From NCBI RefSeq assembly GCF_047922965.1, contig NZ_CP150481.1, forward strand, positions 62,001 to 126,000: a stretch of DNA of 64,000 nucleotides. Reading direction: 5' to 3'. Position numbers and translations under genes: made by a program. A model generated the notes under the pieces. That model made no database searches, was not told where the DNA came from, and was given only the letters and a program-made list of their open reading frames with translations. Positions 11,776 through 19,671 of the stretch are shown in pieces (position 1 is the first letter of the stretch; every line of letters begins with the position of its first letter). Source of the DNA: Neptunicella plasticusilytica. Its GTDB lineage: Bacteria > Pseudomonadota > Gammaproteobacteria > Enterobacterales > Alteromonadaceae.

Positions 11776-12789
11776 TTATGCGGTGACTTTATTGTTGAGT
11801 ATATCGTCGAAATATTCAGGAACGCGACGATGTAGCCACACTTTGGGACACCATGGTGTGCCCTGTAAGAAACCCACATGTCCGCCGTGCTCACTGAGTT
11901 CGACCGTTATCTTATCCGACAATTCATTTTCGGTGGGGATAACCTTTTCGTTCATAAAGGGATCATCTTTGGCATGGATAACTAAAGTGGGGGTATCGAT
12001 TTGGCGGGTATAAGCAACGGCGCTGCATTGTTGATAATAATCATTGGCATCTTTAAAACCGTGCAGCTTTGAGGTTACCTGTTCATCGAAGTCACGGAAG
12101 GTGCGTAGTTTATTAATATCGTTCGATAGTATGGACAGATGCTGGCTATAGTCCATAAAAGACATCTTTTGTTTAAGTTTGCGGACCATACTGTTGAGCA
12201 GATATTTTTGGTAATTTTTTGAAAAACCCATATTCACCGCACTGGAACATTCGGCCAGTTTAAAAGGAGGTGAAACACATACTGCAGCATCGACTAATCG
12301 AGATCCGCGATTTTCGCCTAATAACTTTAATAGCATATTGGCCCCCAGTGAGAAGCCTAAAGTCACAAGATGTGTTGACGGGTATTTTTCGCTTAACCAT
12401 TTCAGCAAATACAGGGCGTCTCCGGTATCACCGGAATGATAGGCGCGTTGCAGTCTGTTTGGTGAGTCGCTACAACCTCGAAAATGCATAAGTACCGCAT
12501 GCCAGCCTTTTTGAGCCATTACTGCCAACATATCTCGTGCATAGTGTGACCTGGCAGAGCCTTCCAAACCGTGAAACAGCACTGCGATCCCTTTGCTGTT
12601 TGTCGGTTTCGGGGTCCAGCTCAGATCGACAAAATCGCCGTCGGGTAGTTCCAGGCGCTGTGAGGTTAATGATACTTTCTGCCGTCGTTGCAAATAACGT
12701 GGCCAAATGGTTTGTATATGCCTGTTTTTCGCCCACCAGGCCGGTTTAAACGGGCTGGTGATTATTTTTCCATGGCTTTGTTGAGTCAC
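11776..12789 (-). CDS. yheT: YheT family alpha/beta hydrolase
   Basis: A 337-residue alpha/beta hydrolase of the YheT/EMB8 family. The oxyanion HGLEGSARSHYARDM segment (about residues 73-88) precedes the nucleophile elbow LGFSLGANML (Ser near residue 146). A late acid appears in HAKDDPFMNE and the His in SEHGGHVGFL. Relatives act as short-chain esterases, but the physiological substrate is unknown. It belongs to yheS-TIGR02444-yheT-yheU, transcribed as one strand. Confidence 0.92.
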   Translation of the reverse strand: MTQQSHGKIITSPFKPAWWAKNRHIQTIWPRYLQRRQKVSLTSQRLELPDGDFVDLSWTPKPTNSKGIAVLFHGLEGSARSHYARDMLAVMAQKGWHAVLMHFRGCSDSPNRLQRAYHSGDTGDALYLLKWLSEKYPSTHLVTLGFSLGANMLLKLLGENRGSRLVDAAVCVSPPFKLAECSSAVNMGFSKNYQKYLLNSMVRKLKQKMSFMDYSQHLSILSNDINKLRTFRDFDEQVTSKLHGFKDANDYYQQCSAVAYTRQIDTPTLVIHAKDDPFMNEKVIPTENELSDKITVELSEHGGHVGFLQGTPWCPKVWLHRRVPEYFDDILNNKVTA

Positions 12790-12909
12790 TGGCTTTGTTT
12801 ACTCTTGTTTAGTATGAGTGATTGACTAGTTATCTGTACGTTAAGAATGAAATTTCACTATAAATCAATGACAAACACAAGCATACCGGTTATTGCCTGG
12901 GGAGTCTGG

Positions 12910-13353
12910 TTAGCTTGCTAGTTTGTCGAGGGCCTCTGTTATCGAAAACATGTCTTTTACGCCCGTTGCCAGACAATACTGGTGCAGGTTATTTACCGTG
13001 CTTTGTATGTCTAAACTGAATTGGTTCAACTGCCGGATAATAAGTTGTTGTTGTGCTTTCTCCAGTTCCAGTTCGCGTTGTAACAACATGTTGTAATCAG
13101 GTGATTGCTGCGTCTTAGCTGTCCGGCGGCGGTGGCGGAACTGGTTAATCTGCAACTCTGATTCGCTAATAGCCTCGATAAGATTGATCCAGTTGGCTTG
13201 ACCAATATAGCTGTTATGTTGATCGAGAAACAGCGCCAGCAGCAGCAAATTAACATTGAGCTGGTAATGGTCTTGCAGATAAATAAAAGTGGTTTTGCGT
13301 GGAGGATAAAAATGGCAGCTGAATTGCCAGAACGCCTCAGCTTGCCACTTCAA
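12910..13353 (-). CDS. TIGR02444 family (DUF2390) protein
   Basis: About 147 residues resembling the TIGR02444 family found beside yheS in many gammaproteobacteria. The family pattern begins around AEAFWQFSCHFY and continues LQDHYQLNVNLLLLALFLDQH. No ATG is available near the 5' end. A TTG at 13353 with AGGA 8 nt upstream best fits the family's N-terminus; another TTG start at 13398 would add 15 residues. The gene overlaps the end of yheS by 17 nt, suggesting translational coupling. Function unknown. Confidence 0.75.
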   Translation of the reverse strand: MKWQAEAFWQFSCHFYPPRKTTFIYLQDHYQLNVNLLLLALFLDQHNSYIGQANWINLIEAISESELQINQFRHRRRTAKTQQSPDYNMLLQRELELEKAQQQLIIRQLNQFSLDIQSTVNNLHQYCLATGVKDMFSITEALDKLAS

Positions 13354-15241
13354 GATCAAATTCCTGTTGTAATTGTTCGAGTTGTTCTTGCAAGTCAAGC
13401 CAATGCATTTCGTTGTCTTCCAACTCGTCTTTCAACGCAGCTTGCTGTTGCAATAAATCGGTCAGTTGCTGTTTGCGCTCCGACTGGTATAAGTCTGTAT
13501 CGGCAAGCTGCTGTTCGATCGTCATCAATTCTGATTGATGTTGATGCATAGCCTTTTCATGCTTTGTAATACGCTGCCGTATTGGATGGGTCTTTTTCCT
13601 GAATTCAGCTTCCAGACGTTTTAGCTGCTTTCGATCAACCTTATCGGCTTTGTCTATTGGCTTGTTGGGTTCGCCTTCCTGCAACAGATACTGGCGATAG
13701 TCATCCAGATCGCCGGCAAAAGGCTGAACGTTGCCCTTATCGACCAGATAAAATTCATCGCAGACCGACGAGAGCAAAAATCGGTCATGCGATACCAGCA
13801 CCATAGCGCCGGAAAAACCTTGCAGAGCAAGATTGAGGGCATGGCGCATATCCAGATCGAGGTGGTTAGTCGGTTCATCCAGCAATAACAAATTGGGTTT
13901 CTGATAAACTACCAGGGCTAATACCAGTCTGGCTTTTTCGCCCCCTGACATCGGTGCTACCGGACTGAGTGCCTCATCGCCGTTAAAACCGAAGCTGCCT
14001 AAAAATGTACGCAATGTTTGTTCGGTGGCCTGAGGATCGATACTCACCAGGTGGTCCAGAGGGGAATGCTCACCGGTCAAATACTCAAGTTGATGCTGTG
14101 CAAAATAGCCAATTTGTAGTCCCGCGGAGGTTCGGTACTCTCCCTGTATCGGACTTTTTTCACCCGCTAACAGTTTAATTAATGTCGATTTACCGGCTCC
14201 GTTACGACCCAGCAAGCCAATCCGGCTACCGGGAACCAGGTTAAGTTGCAGTTTTTCCAGTATTACCTTGTCATCATATCCCACTTTAACCTGCTCCATG
14301 CTAACCAGCGGGTTGGGCAGTTTGGGGGGAGCCGGAAATGAAAAAGAAAACGCGCTGTCCTGATGGGCTGGTAACAGCATCTCCATTTTTTCCAGCTGCT
14401 TAACCCTGCTTTGGGCTTGTTTGGCTTTACTGGCTTTGGCGCCGAAACGGTCAATGAAGGATTGTAAGTGAGCCACTTTTTCTTGTTGACGCTGATAATT
14501 AATTTGTTGCAAGCGAATCCGCTCAGCCCTTTGTTTTTCGTAGGCTGAGTAGCCGCCAGTATAAGCAACCAGCTGGCAATGCTCGATACTTAAAATGTGT
14601 CCAATGGTGTTGTCCAGAAATTCCTTGTCGTGTGAAATCAGCATCAAGGTACCCGGGTAACGTTGTAGCCATTTTTCCAGCCAGATCACCGCATCTAAAT
14701 CCAGGTGATTGGTGGGTTCATCCAGCAATAGCAAATCGGAACGACGTATTAGGGCCTGAGCCAGATTGAGTCGCATACGCCAGCCACCAGAAAATGCGGT
14801 GACCGGGTGAGAAATTTGTTCGGTTGAAAAGCCCAGACCGCTTAATATCGTTGCTGCTCTGGCTTGAATGTCGTAGGCACCGGCTTCTTCGAGCTGGATA
14901 TGAATAGCAGCAATTTTTTCCCCCTGATGCTGCTGTTCTGCTTCACTAAGTTGTTGTTGCAGCTGACGATAACCTTGATCACCATCGATAACATAATCTA
15001 TTGCACTGCGATCAACTGCGGGTGTTTCCTGTGCCACACTGGCCAATTGCCACTGTTGAGGCAGGCTGACATCGCCCTGATCGGTCTGCAGCTTTTTCTG
15101 CAATAAGGCGAAAAGGCTGGATTTTCCGCATCCATTGGCTCCGATGAGGCCGACCTTGTGGCCAGGGTATACACGCGCATTGGCATTCTCTAACAATACT
15201 TTACTGCCGCGCATCAGTACGACATCGGAAAACTGGATCAT
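13337..15241 (-). CDS. yheS: ABC-F family ATPase YheS
   Basis: A 634-residue soluble ABC-F protein with two ATPase domains and no membrane segment. The first domain has Walker A GANGCGKSS, signature FSGGWRMRL and Walker B LLLLDEPTNHLD. The second has GRNGAGKST, MSGGEKARL and LLLLDEPTNHLD. The charged inter-domain linker (about 240-290) is the part that enters the ribosome in ABC-F proteins, and a C-terminal coiled coil follows (about 525-630). YheS-type proteins are translation factors acting at the ribosome. Length is close to the E. coli protein. It is divergent from yheV. Confidence 0.95.
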   Translation of the reverse strand: MIQFSDVVLMRGSKVLLENANARVYPGHKVGLIGANGCGKSSLFALLQKKLQTDQGDVSLPQQWQLASVAQETPAVDRSAIDYVIDGDQGYRQLQQQLSEAEQQHQGEKIAAIHIQLEEAGAYDIQARAATILSGLGFSTEQISHPVTAFSGGWRMRLNLAQALIRRSDLLLLDEPTNHLDLDAVIWLEKWLQRYPGTLMLISHDKEFLDNTIGHILSIEHCQLVAYTGGYSAYEKQRAERIRLQQINYQRQQEKVAHLQSFIDRFGAKASKAKQAQSRVKQLEKMEMLLPAHQDSAFSFSFPAPPKLPNPLVSMEQVKVGYDDKVILEKLQLNLVPGSRIGLLGRNGAGKSTLIKLLAGEKSPIQGEYRTSAGLQIGYFAQHQLEYLTGEHSPLDHLVSIDPQATEQTLRTFLGSFGFNGDEALSPVAPMSGGEKARLVLALVVYQKPNLLLLDEPTNHLDLDMRHALNLALQGFSGAMVLVSHDRFLLSSVCDEFYLVDKGNVQPFAGDLDDYRQYLLQEGEPNKPIDKADKVDRKQLKRLEAEFRKKTHPIRQRITKHEKAMHQHQSELMTIEQQLADTDLYQSERKQQLTDLLQQQAALKDELEDNEMHWLDLQEQLEQLQQEFDLEVAS

Positions 15242-15361
15242 CTTTCGCTCATTGGATTATTTTGGGGTATTATCCTTGTCCCATTGCCTGCAAACAATAC
15301 CCAGTTTCGCCAGAGTGCGTTTATTCACACTCTAGGTATTGATAAATAACGAAGTATCGAA

Positions 15362-15568
15362 ATGTCAGAGAAAACAAAAAAACGTTTTATAGCCGGGGCG
15401 GTATGCCCTAAATGTCAGGAACTGGATAGCATTATGCTGTTTTGGCAAGATAATATTGAACAACTGGAATGTGTAAAATGCGGTTATCACGACAGCCAGC
15501 CCGGTGATAAGGTACAACAGGCTAGCCGCAATGAGGAAAAGGTTATTGGCGTCTTTAAGCCTGACTAG
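15362..15568 (+). CDS. yheV: YheV family zinc-ribbon protein
   Basis: A 68-residue YheV/DUF2387 protein with two CxxC knuckles (CPKCQE near residue 18, CVKCGY near 39) forming a probable zinc ribbon. The N-terminal KKRFIAGAVCPKC is characteristic. It is divergent from yheS, and a GGGTATT/AATACCC inverted repeat (15265-15302) lies in the shared upstream region. Its stop shares the palindrome CTAG with the convergent FNT gene (4-nt overlap). Function unknown. Confidence 0.88.
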   Translation: MSEKTKKRFIAGAVCPKCQELDSIMLFWQDNIEQLECVKCGYHDSQPGDKVQQASRNEEKVIGVFKPD

Positions 15569-16473
15569 TCATTACTCCGTTGGCTATGACGTATATGACC
15601 ATAATTAAGTACTGCCACAAATACACTGCCGCCGACCATATTACCTGCCAGAACAGTCAAAATAATCGGTACTAATTCCCAGAACGAGACAATGTCACTA
15701 GCGAAATAGGCGGCAAACAATTCGATTGAACCGGCAATCGAATGATGTAGTCCGCCCAGGCCAATAATAAAAGTCACGATATAGATGCTGAATATCTGGC
15801 TGAGAGTCGAATAAGTTGACAACACAATCCACGCCCCCAGAGCCATTAACCAGCCGGCCAGGATCGCACTGACAAAAAGAGTGATGGTAGAAAAATGCAT
15901 CAAGTGTTCAGCCAGAATGGCATAGCCACGGCTGGCATGAATCACCTCTTCGGCAATATTCAGCAATCCAGCGCTGGCTGCGCCACCAATTAGGTTACCT
16001 CCAACAACTACCGCCCACAATCTGAACAATTTATTCAGACTGGATTTACCGTCTAGTACCGGATACACAGCCGTGGCAGTGTGTTCGGTGAACAATTGAG
16101 TACGACTGAGAATACACAGAACAAAGCCTAGCGGGTAAACGGCGGCGATTACGACTTTATTTAAACCTTGGCTCAGATCCGGAATAAGACTGGCCATTAC
16201 CGCAACCGCCAACACACTGAAACACAAAATCATTCCAGCAGCGACAGCCGACAAAAATAAAGAAGCTGCCGGGCGTTCAAGTTGCTCTTTACCTTCCTGA
16301 ATCGCTTTTTCCAAAATATCGTCTGGATGGCGAAAGGTTTCATCTGTCCTTTTGACAATGACCGATACAAACTCACTGTTTTCCTGCTTGCGTTCCTTGG
16401 AGCGTCCCGTTTCTTTGTTACTTAGCAGGGGGTCACCGGAACTGGAAATAATTTGAGATTTTTGCTCTTGCAT
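15565..16473 (-). CDS. formate/nitrite transporter (FNT) family membrane protein, YfdC-like
   Basis: A 302-residue inner-membrane protein of the FNT family. A charged cytoplasmic N-terminus of about 75 residues precedes six hydrophobic segments, beginning at LFLSAVAAGMILCFSVLAV. The FNT-like LSRTQLFTEHTATAVYPVL and GGNLIGGAASAG segments support the family, and YfdC is the closest type recognised. FNT channels pass small monovalent anions; the substrate here is not known. The ATG at 16473 has AAAGGA upstream and avoids the 41-nt slyX overlap of a longer frame. Downstream of slyX on the same strand. Confidence 0.8.
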   Translation of the reverse strand: MQEQKSQIISSSGDPLLSNKETGRSKERKQENSEFVSVIVKRTDETFRHPDDILEKAIQEGKEQLERPAASLFLSAVAAGMILCFSVLAVAVMASLIPDLSQGLNKVVIAAVYPLGFVLCILSRTQLFTEHTATAVYPVLDGKSSLNKLFRLWAVVVGGNLIGGAASAGLLNIAEEVIHASRGYAILAEHLMHFSTITLFVSAILAGWLMALGAWIVLSTYSTLSQIFSIYIVTFIIGLGGLHHSIAGSIELFAAYFASDIVSFWELVPIILTVLAGNMVGGSVFVAVLNYGHIRHSQRSND

Positions 16474-16519
16474 TGTTTTTCCTTTAACTAGTGCGCATAT
16501 AGGTTCTAGAACATGAGTT

Positions 16520-16732
16520 CTAATAATGGGGAGGAGGAGCTTCCTGGTCTTCGCGAGCAATATTGGAACTCTGCATATTTTTTACTTTATCCAGCAGATA
16601 CTGCATTTGAAATTGTAGCTTTTCCAGCTGACTCTGCTGATTGGTTAACGCGTCGTTAAGTTGTTCAATAGTATCATCCTGAAATGCTACTTTGGTTTGC
16701 AGTTGCTCAATCTGGTTGGTTAAATCATTCAC
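16520..16732 (-). CDS. slyX: SlyX family protein
   Basis: A 70-residue SlyX protein, mostly a single coiled coil (about residues 1-55, heptads rich in Gln and Leu), ending in the typical PPPHY. Function is not established. It overlaps the WD40 lipoprotein gene by 4 nt (ATGA), so the two are likely co-translated. Confidence 0.9.
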   Translation of the reverse strand: MNDLTNQIEQLQTKVAFQDDTIEQLNDALTNQQSQLEKLQFQMQYLLDKVKNMQSSNIAREDQEAPPPHY

Positions 16733-17709
16733 TTGTTACTCTCCAATGGCCAGACTTCTGCCAGACCACTACTACTCTCTGATATTAGACTAAACTCGGA
16801 CAGGAATCCCACTGCGTATACAACTGCGCTCTGGGGTTGGGGGCCATCTCTGGGAGCAACCCGCCATTCCTGTAGTTGTTCGCCACTTTGTACATCCCAC
16901 AAATCTATCCGGCGGGTGGGTGAGCCGGTAAGTAGGTACTTGCCATCTTTTGAGAACCTGGCCGAACTGAATATCTTTTGTCGTTCAAAATAACTCAATC
17001 GACTGATTTCTTTGCCGGTTTGTACATCCCAGATACGCGCAAGTTTCTGGCTGTCGGCCGTAAAAGCATAACGGCCCTCCGGATCCAGCGCCACTTTGCT
17101 GACCCGGCTAGGATGGGCAAATTTATAAATAACCTGACCGTTGCGAGTGTCCCACAAGTAAGCGACATAATCATTACCACCGCTCAGGGCATAAAAGCCA
17201 TTAGGGGATATATCGACGCTGTTAATTTTTTCCTGATGGCCCAAGAATTCCAGTCTGCGTCCGGAAACCGGTTCGAAGAACATTACCTTGCCGTTGCTGC
17301 GTCCCACCAGAATACCGCGTCCCTGATCGGATACGGCAACATCTCGGATATTGGATTCATCAATGCGCCAAAAACCTTCAGGTTCGCCGCTGGCAAGATT
17401 CCATAAACCGAAGGCTTCCCGATCCGAGGTCACCACATAGGAGTTGTCATAGGCAATGGCAAGGCTGACGACCAGATTATTTCCCTCTCCCTGATGACTC
17501 CAATGATATTTGACCTGATCTTTTTGTAAATCCCAAACCGTCACGTTTTGGGAAATGCCGGATACCACGCTAATTGTCGCGTCGTTAGAAATAACGGCGG
17601 CTAACGCACCACCTTCACTATGCACCGATGACTTCAAGGGGGCGTCGGTAATGAAAGAGCAGCCTGTCAGGATCAGAGAAATGATCCATAATCGAAAAAA
17701 CAACAGCAT
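16729..17709 (-). CDS. WD40-repeat lipoprotein
   Basis: A 326-residue predicted lipoprotein. A short hydrophobic signal ends in lipobox LTGC (Cys at about residue 17). A WD40-type beta-propeller follows, with repeats ending in VWDLQ, LWNLA, LWDTR, IWDVQ and LWDVQ. It overlaps slyX, and fkpA is divergent across about 270 nt. WD40 domains are protein-binding scaffolds. Residues after the Cys are SFITD, so outer-membrane sorting is likely, but the partner is unknown. Confidence 0.85.
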   Translation of the reverse strand: MLLFFRLWIISLILTGCSFITDAPLKSSVHSEGGALAAVISNDATISVVSGISQNVTVWDLQKDQVKYHWSHQGEGNNLVVSLAIAYDNSYVVTSDREAFGLWNLASGEPEGFWRIDESNIRDVAVSDQGRGILVGRSNGKVMFFEPVSGRRLEFLGHQEKINSVDISPNGFYALSGGNDYVAYLWDTRNGQVIYKFAHPSRVSKVALDPEGRYAFTADSQKLARIWDVQTGKEISRLSYFERQKIFSSARFSKDGKYLLTGSPTRRIDLWDVQSGEQLQEWRVAPRDGPQPQSAVVYAVGFLSEFSLISESSSGLAEVWPLESNK

Positions 17710-17976
17710 AACCGGTTTCTCTTTTGTTACTGTGGGTTTAGTATAAGCGCTTTGTTTTAACTACTCAGCTTAATTTCACTAGGAGCAAAATAGTTTTAAT
17801 GCCTAATTGAATTTTAGGGCAGTCATATTGTCCATTAGCCGTTATGTTAATTACATTGTACAGGCTGATTAACAAAAGTGAGTGTTAGACTCTGCCTGTT
17901 ATCAATCTTTTTCGGTTTTATCACTAACAGTTCTTTTTTCATCTAGCTTTGATTTCAATATAATTTGGAGAATTTC

Positions 17977-18750
17977 ATGAAGTATACATCGGTTGCATTA
18001 TTGCTTTTATCGTCCCTGGGACTCGTGGCTTGTCAACAGGAAAAGCCTGCTGAAGACAAGGATCAGGTCAAGATCGAGCAAACACAAGATGCTGCAGCAG
18101 AATTAAAAACCGACGCAGAAAAACAAGCCTATGCGCTGGGCGCATCTTTAGGACAGTATTTAAATCAGCAATTGACCATTCAGGAAGAAACCGGTGTGGA
18201 GCTGGACCGCAAACTGGTGATTAAGGGAATTATAGCCGCAGCGGAAGACAAATCCGTTTTGAGTTCAGAACAGGTACAAGAGCAGATTACCGCTTTACGC
18301 ACCTTGGTCACTGCGAAGCAGGCTGAGAAAGCCGAAGCGGCCGGTGCCGAAAATGTTAAAGCAGGTGAAGCTTATCTCGCTGAAAATGCTAAGCGTGAAG
18401 GTGTGAAGGTGACTGAATCCGGCCTTCAGTATGAAGTGATTAAACAAGGTGACGGACCGAAACCGAAAGAGCAAGACACGGTAAAAGTTCACTATAAAGG
18501 CACATTGTTAGATGGTACTGAGTTTGATTCTTCTTATTCCCGTAATCAACCGGCTGTGTTTCCATTAAACCGCGTAATTGCTGGCTGGACAGAGGGATTG
18601 CAGTTAATGAATGTCGGTTCTACCTATCGCTTCCATATTCCGGCTGAGTTGGCATATGGCTCTAGAAGTACAGGAAAAATAACACCTAATTCAACGTTAA
18701 TTTTTGATGTTGAATTACTCAGCATTGAAGATACTTCTGCTGCCGATTAA
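17977..18750 (+). CDS. fkpA: FKBP-type peptidyl-prolyl isomerase, lipoprotein form
   Basis: A 257-residue FkpA/Mip-like periplasmic prolyl isomerase. The signal sequence ends in lipobox LVAC (Cys about residue 19), so this version is probably lipid-anchored, unlike soluble E. coli FkpA. The N-terminal dimerisation helices (about 35-125) are followed by an FKBP domain (about 145-250) with VKVHYKGTLLDGTEFDSSY, GWTEGLQLMNVGSTYRFHIP and AYGSRSTG. The ATG at 17977 has TTGGAG upstream. A strong terminator follows. Confidence 0.93.
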   Translation: MKYTSVALLLLSSLGLVACQQEKPAEDKDQVKIEQTQDAAAELKTDAEKQAYALGASLGQYLNQQLTIQEETGVELDRKLVIKGIIAAAEDKSVLSSEQVQEQITALRTLVTAKQAEKAEAAGAENVKAGEAYLAENAKREGVKVTESGLQYEVIKQGDGPKPKEQDTVKVHYKGTLLDGTEFDSSYSRNQPAVFPLNRVIAGWTEGLQLMNVGSTYRFHIPAELAYGSRSTGKITPNSTLIFDVELLSIEDTSAAD

Positions 18751-18778
18751 TTTAACTCTATTGATTGGAAAAGAAATT

Positions 18779-18809
18779 AAAAAGCCGGGTATTACCCGGC
18801 TTTGTTTTT
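18779..18809 (+). terminator. rho-independent terminator of fkpA
   Basis: AAAGCCGGGT, loop ATT, ACCCGGCTTT, then GTTTTT, starting about 30 nt after the fkpA stop. Confidence 0.92.
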
Positions 18810-19080
18810 AATGATATTCAGCTTGATTTTCCGTGCTGAGCCTTTTCCCATTCACATTATGTACCCGTTATACGGGTGATACAGGCCGGTTTAACCGGTT
18901 AGTGTTTGAACTGAAAAGATAACTGTTTGCAAAGTTTAACCTCTTAATTTGAATAGCTTCTTCTGCTTATTCGATGTGCGTTAACACGAGGTAAAACCCG
19001 ATATTCAGAACGCTTTATACATACCTCCTGTTTATCTGCGACGTTACTTATAGTCTAGTTCAGGCTGGTGGTTTAGCAGG
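18810..19080. other. gene-free convergent region between fkpA and greB
   Basis: Both flanking genes end here. I see no gene. Two short palindromes are present: ACCCGT-TAT-ACGGGT (18863-18877) and CCGGTT-T-AACCGG (18886-18898). No T-run follows them, so their role is unclear. Confidence 0.5.
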
Positions 19081-19557
19081 CTATTTTTTATAACAAATAG
19101 CGCTAATCTGATACCACATAATACCCGAAGGTGTTTTCACTTCGACTTCGTCATCAACCTGTTTACCGATTAATGCGCGAGCGGTTGGGGAGTCAATACT
19201 GATCTTGTTTTCTTTCATATCCAGTTCGTCAGGTCCAACTAATTGATATTCTGCCTGTTTACCTTCCTCATCAATTAAACTTACCCATGCACCAAAAAAA
19301 ACTTTTCCGTTCTGTTGCTCGGAGGGGTAAATTATTTTTAATTCATCCAGACGTTTGGTTAGAAAACGTACGCGTCGATCAATTTCTCTCAACTGTTTTT
19401 TGCCATAGATATACTCGGCGTTTTCTGAACGATCACCTTGTGCAGCCGCTTCCTGCACTGACTTGGTGACTTGCGGGCGCTTTTCTTTCCATAAATAGCG
19501 GAGCTCCAGTTCCAGCTTTTCCCAACCCGCGCGGGTAATGTAATTTGTCCTTTTCAT
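19081..19557 (-). CDS. greB: transcription elongation factor GreB
   Basis: A 158-residue GreB. The N-terminal coiled coil (about residues 1-80) includes YITRAGWEKLELELRYLWKE, the basic tip SVQEAAAQGDRSENAEYIYGK with the acidic residues that coordinate catalytic Mg2+ in the polymerase secondary channel, and RRVRFLTKRLD. An FKBP-like domain follows, with the SPTARALIGKQVDDEV motif. It stimulates transcript cleavage in backtracked RNA polymerase. Divergent from tex, as in E. coli. Confidence 0.96.
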   Translation of the reverse strand: MKRTNYITRAGWEKLELELRYLWKEKRPQVTKSVQEAAAQGDRSENAEYIYGKKQLREIDRRVRFLTKRLDELKIIYPSEQQNGKVFFGAWVSLIDEEGKQAEYQLVGPDELDMKENKISIDSPTARALIGKQVDDEVEVKTPSGIMWYQISAICYKK

Positions 19558-19671
19558 TCAGCCTCTTTAAAAAAATGCTCTTTCCGGTAGACCACAACTG
19601 GTAAACTACACAAGTAACCCATATATATGCCTTCAAATAAGTTATTTCAATTCGCTAGCAAGAGCTTTTAC

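Noticed and set aside
17959..17964. Perfect TATAAT just before fkpA
   Set aside because: It is only 13 nt before the ATG and the fkpA Shine-Dalgarno would be at or before the transcript start. No -35 is at the proper distance.
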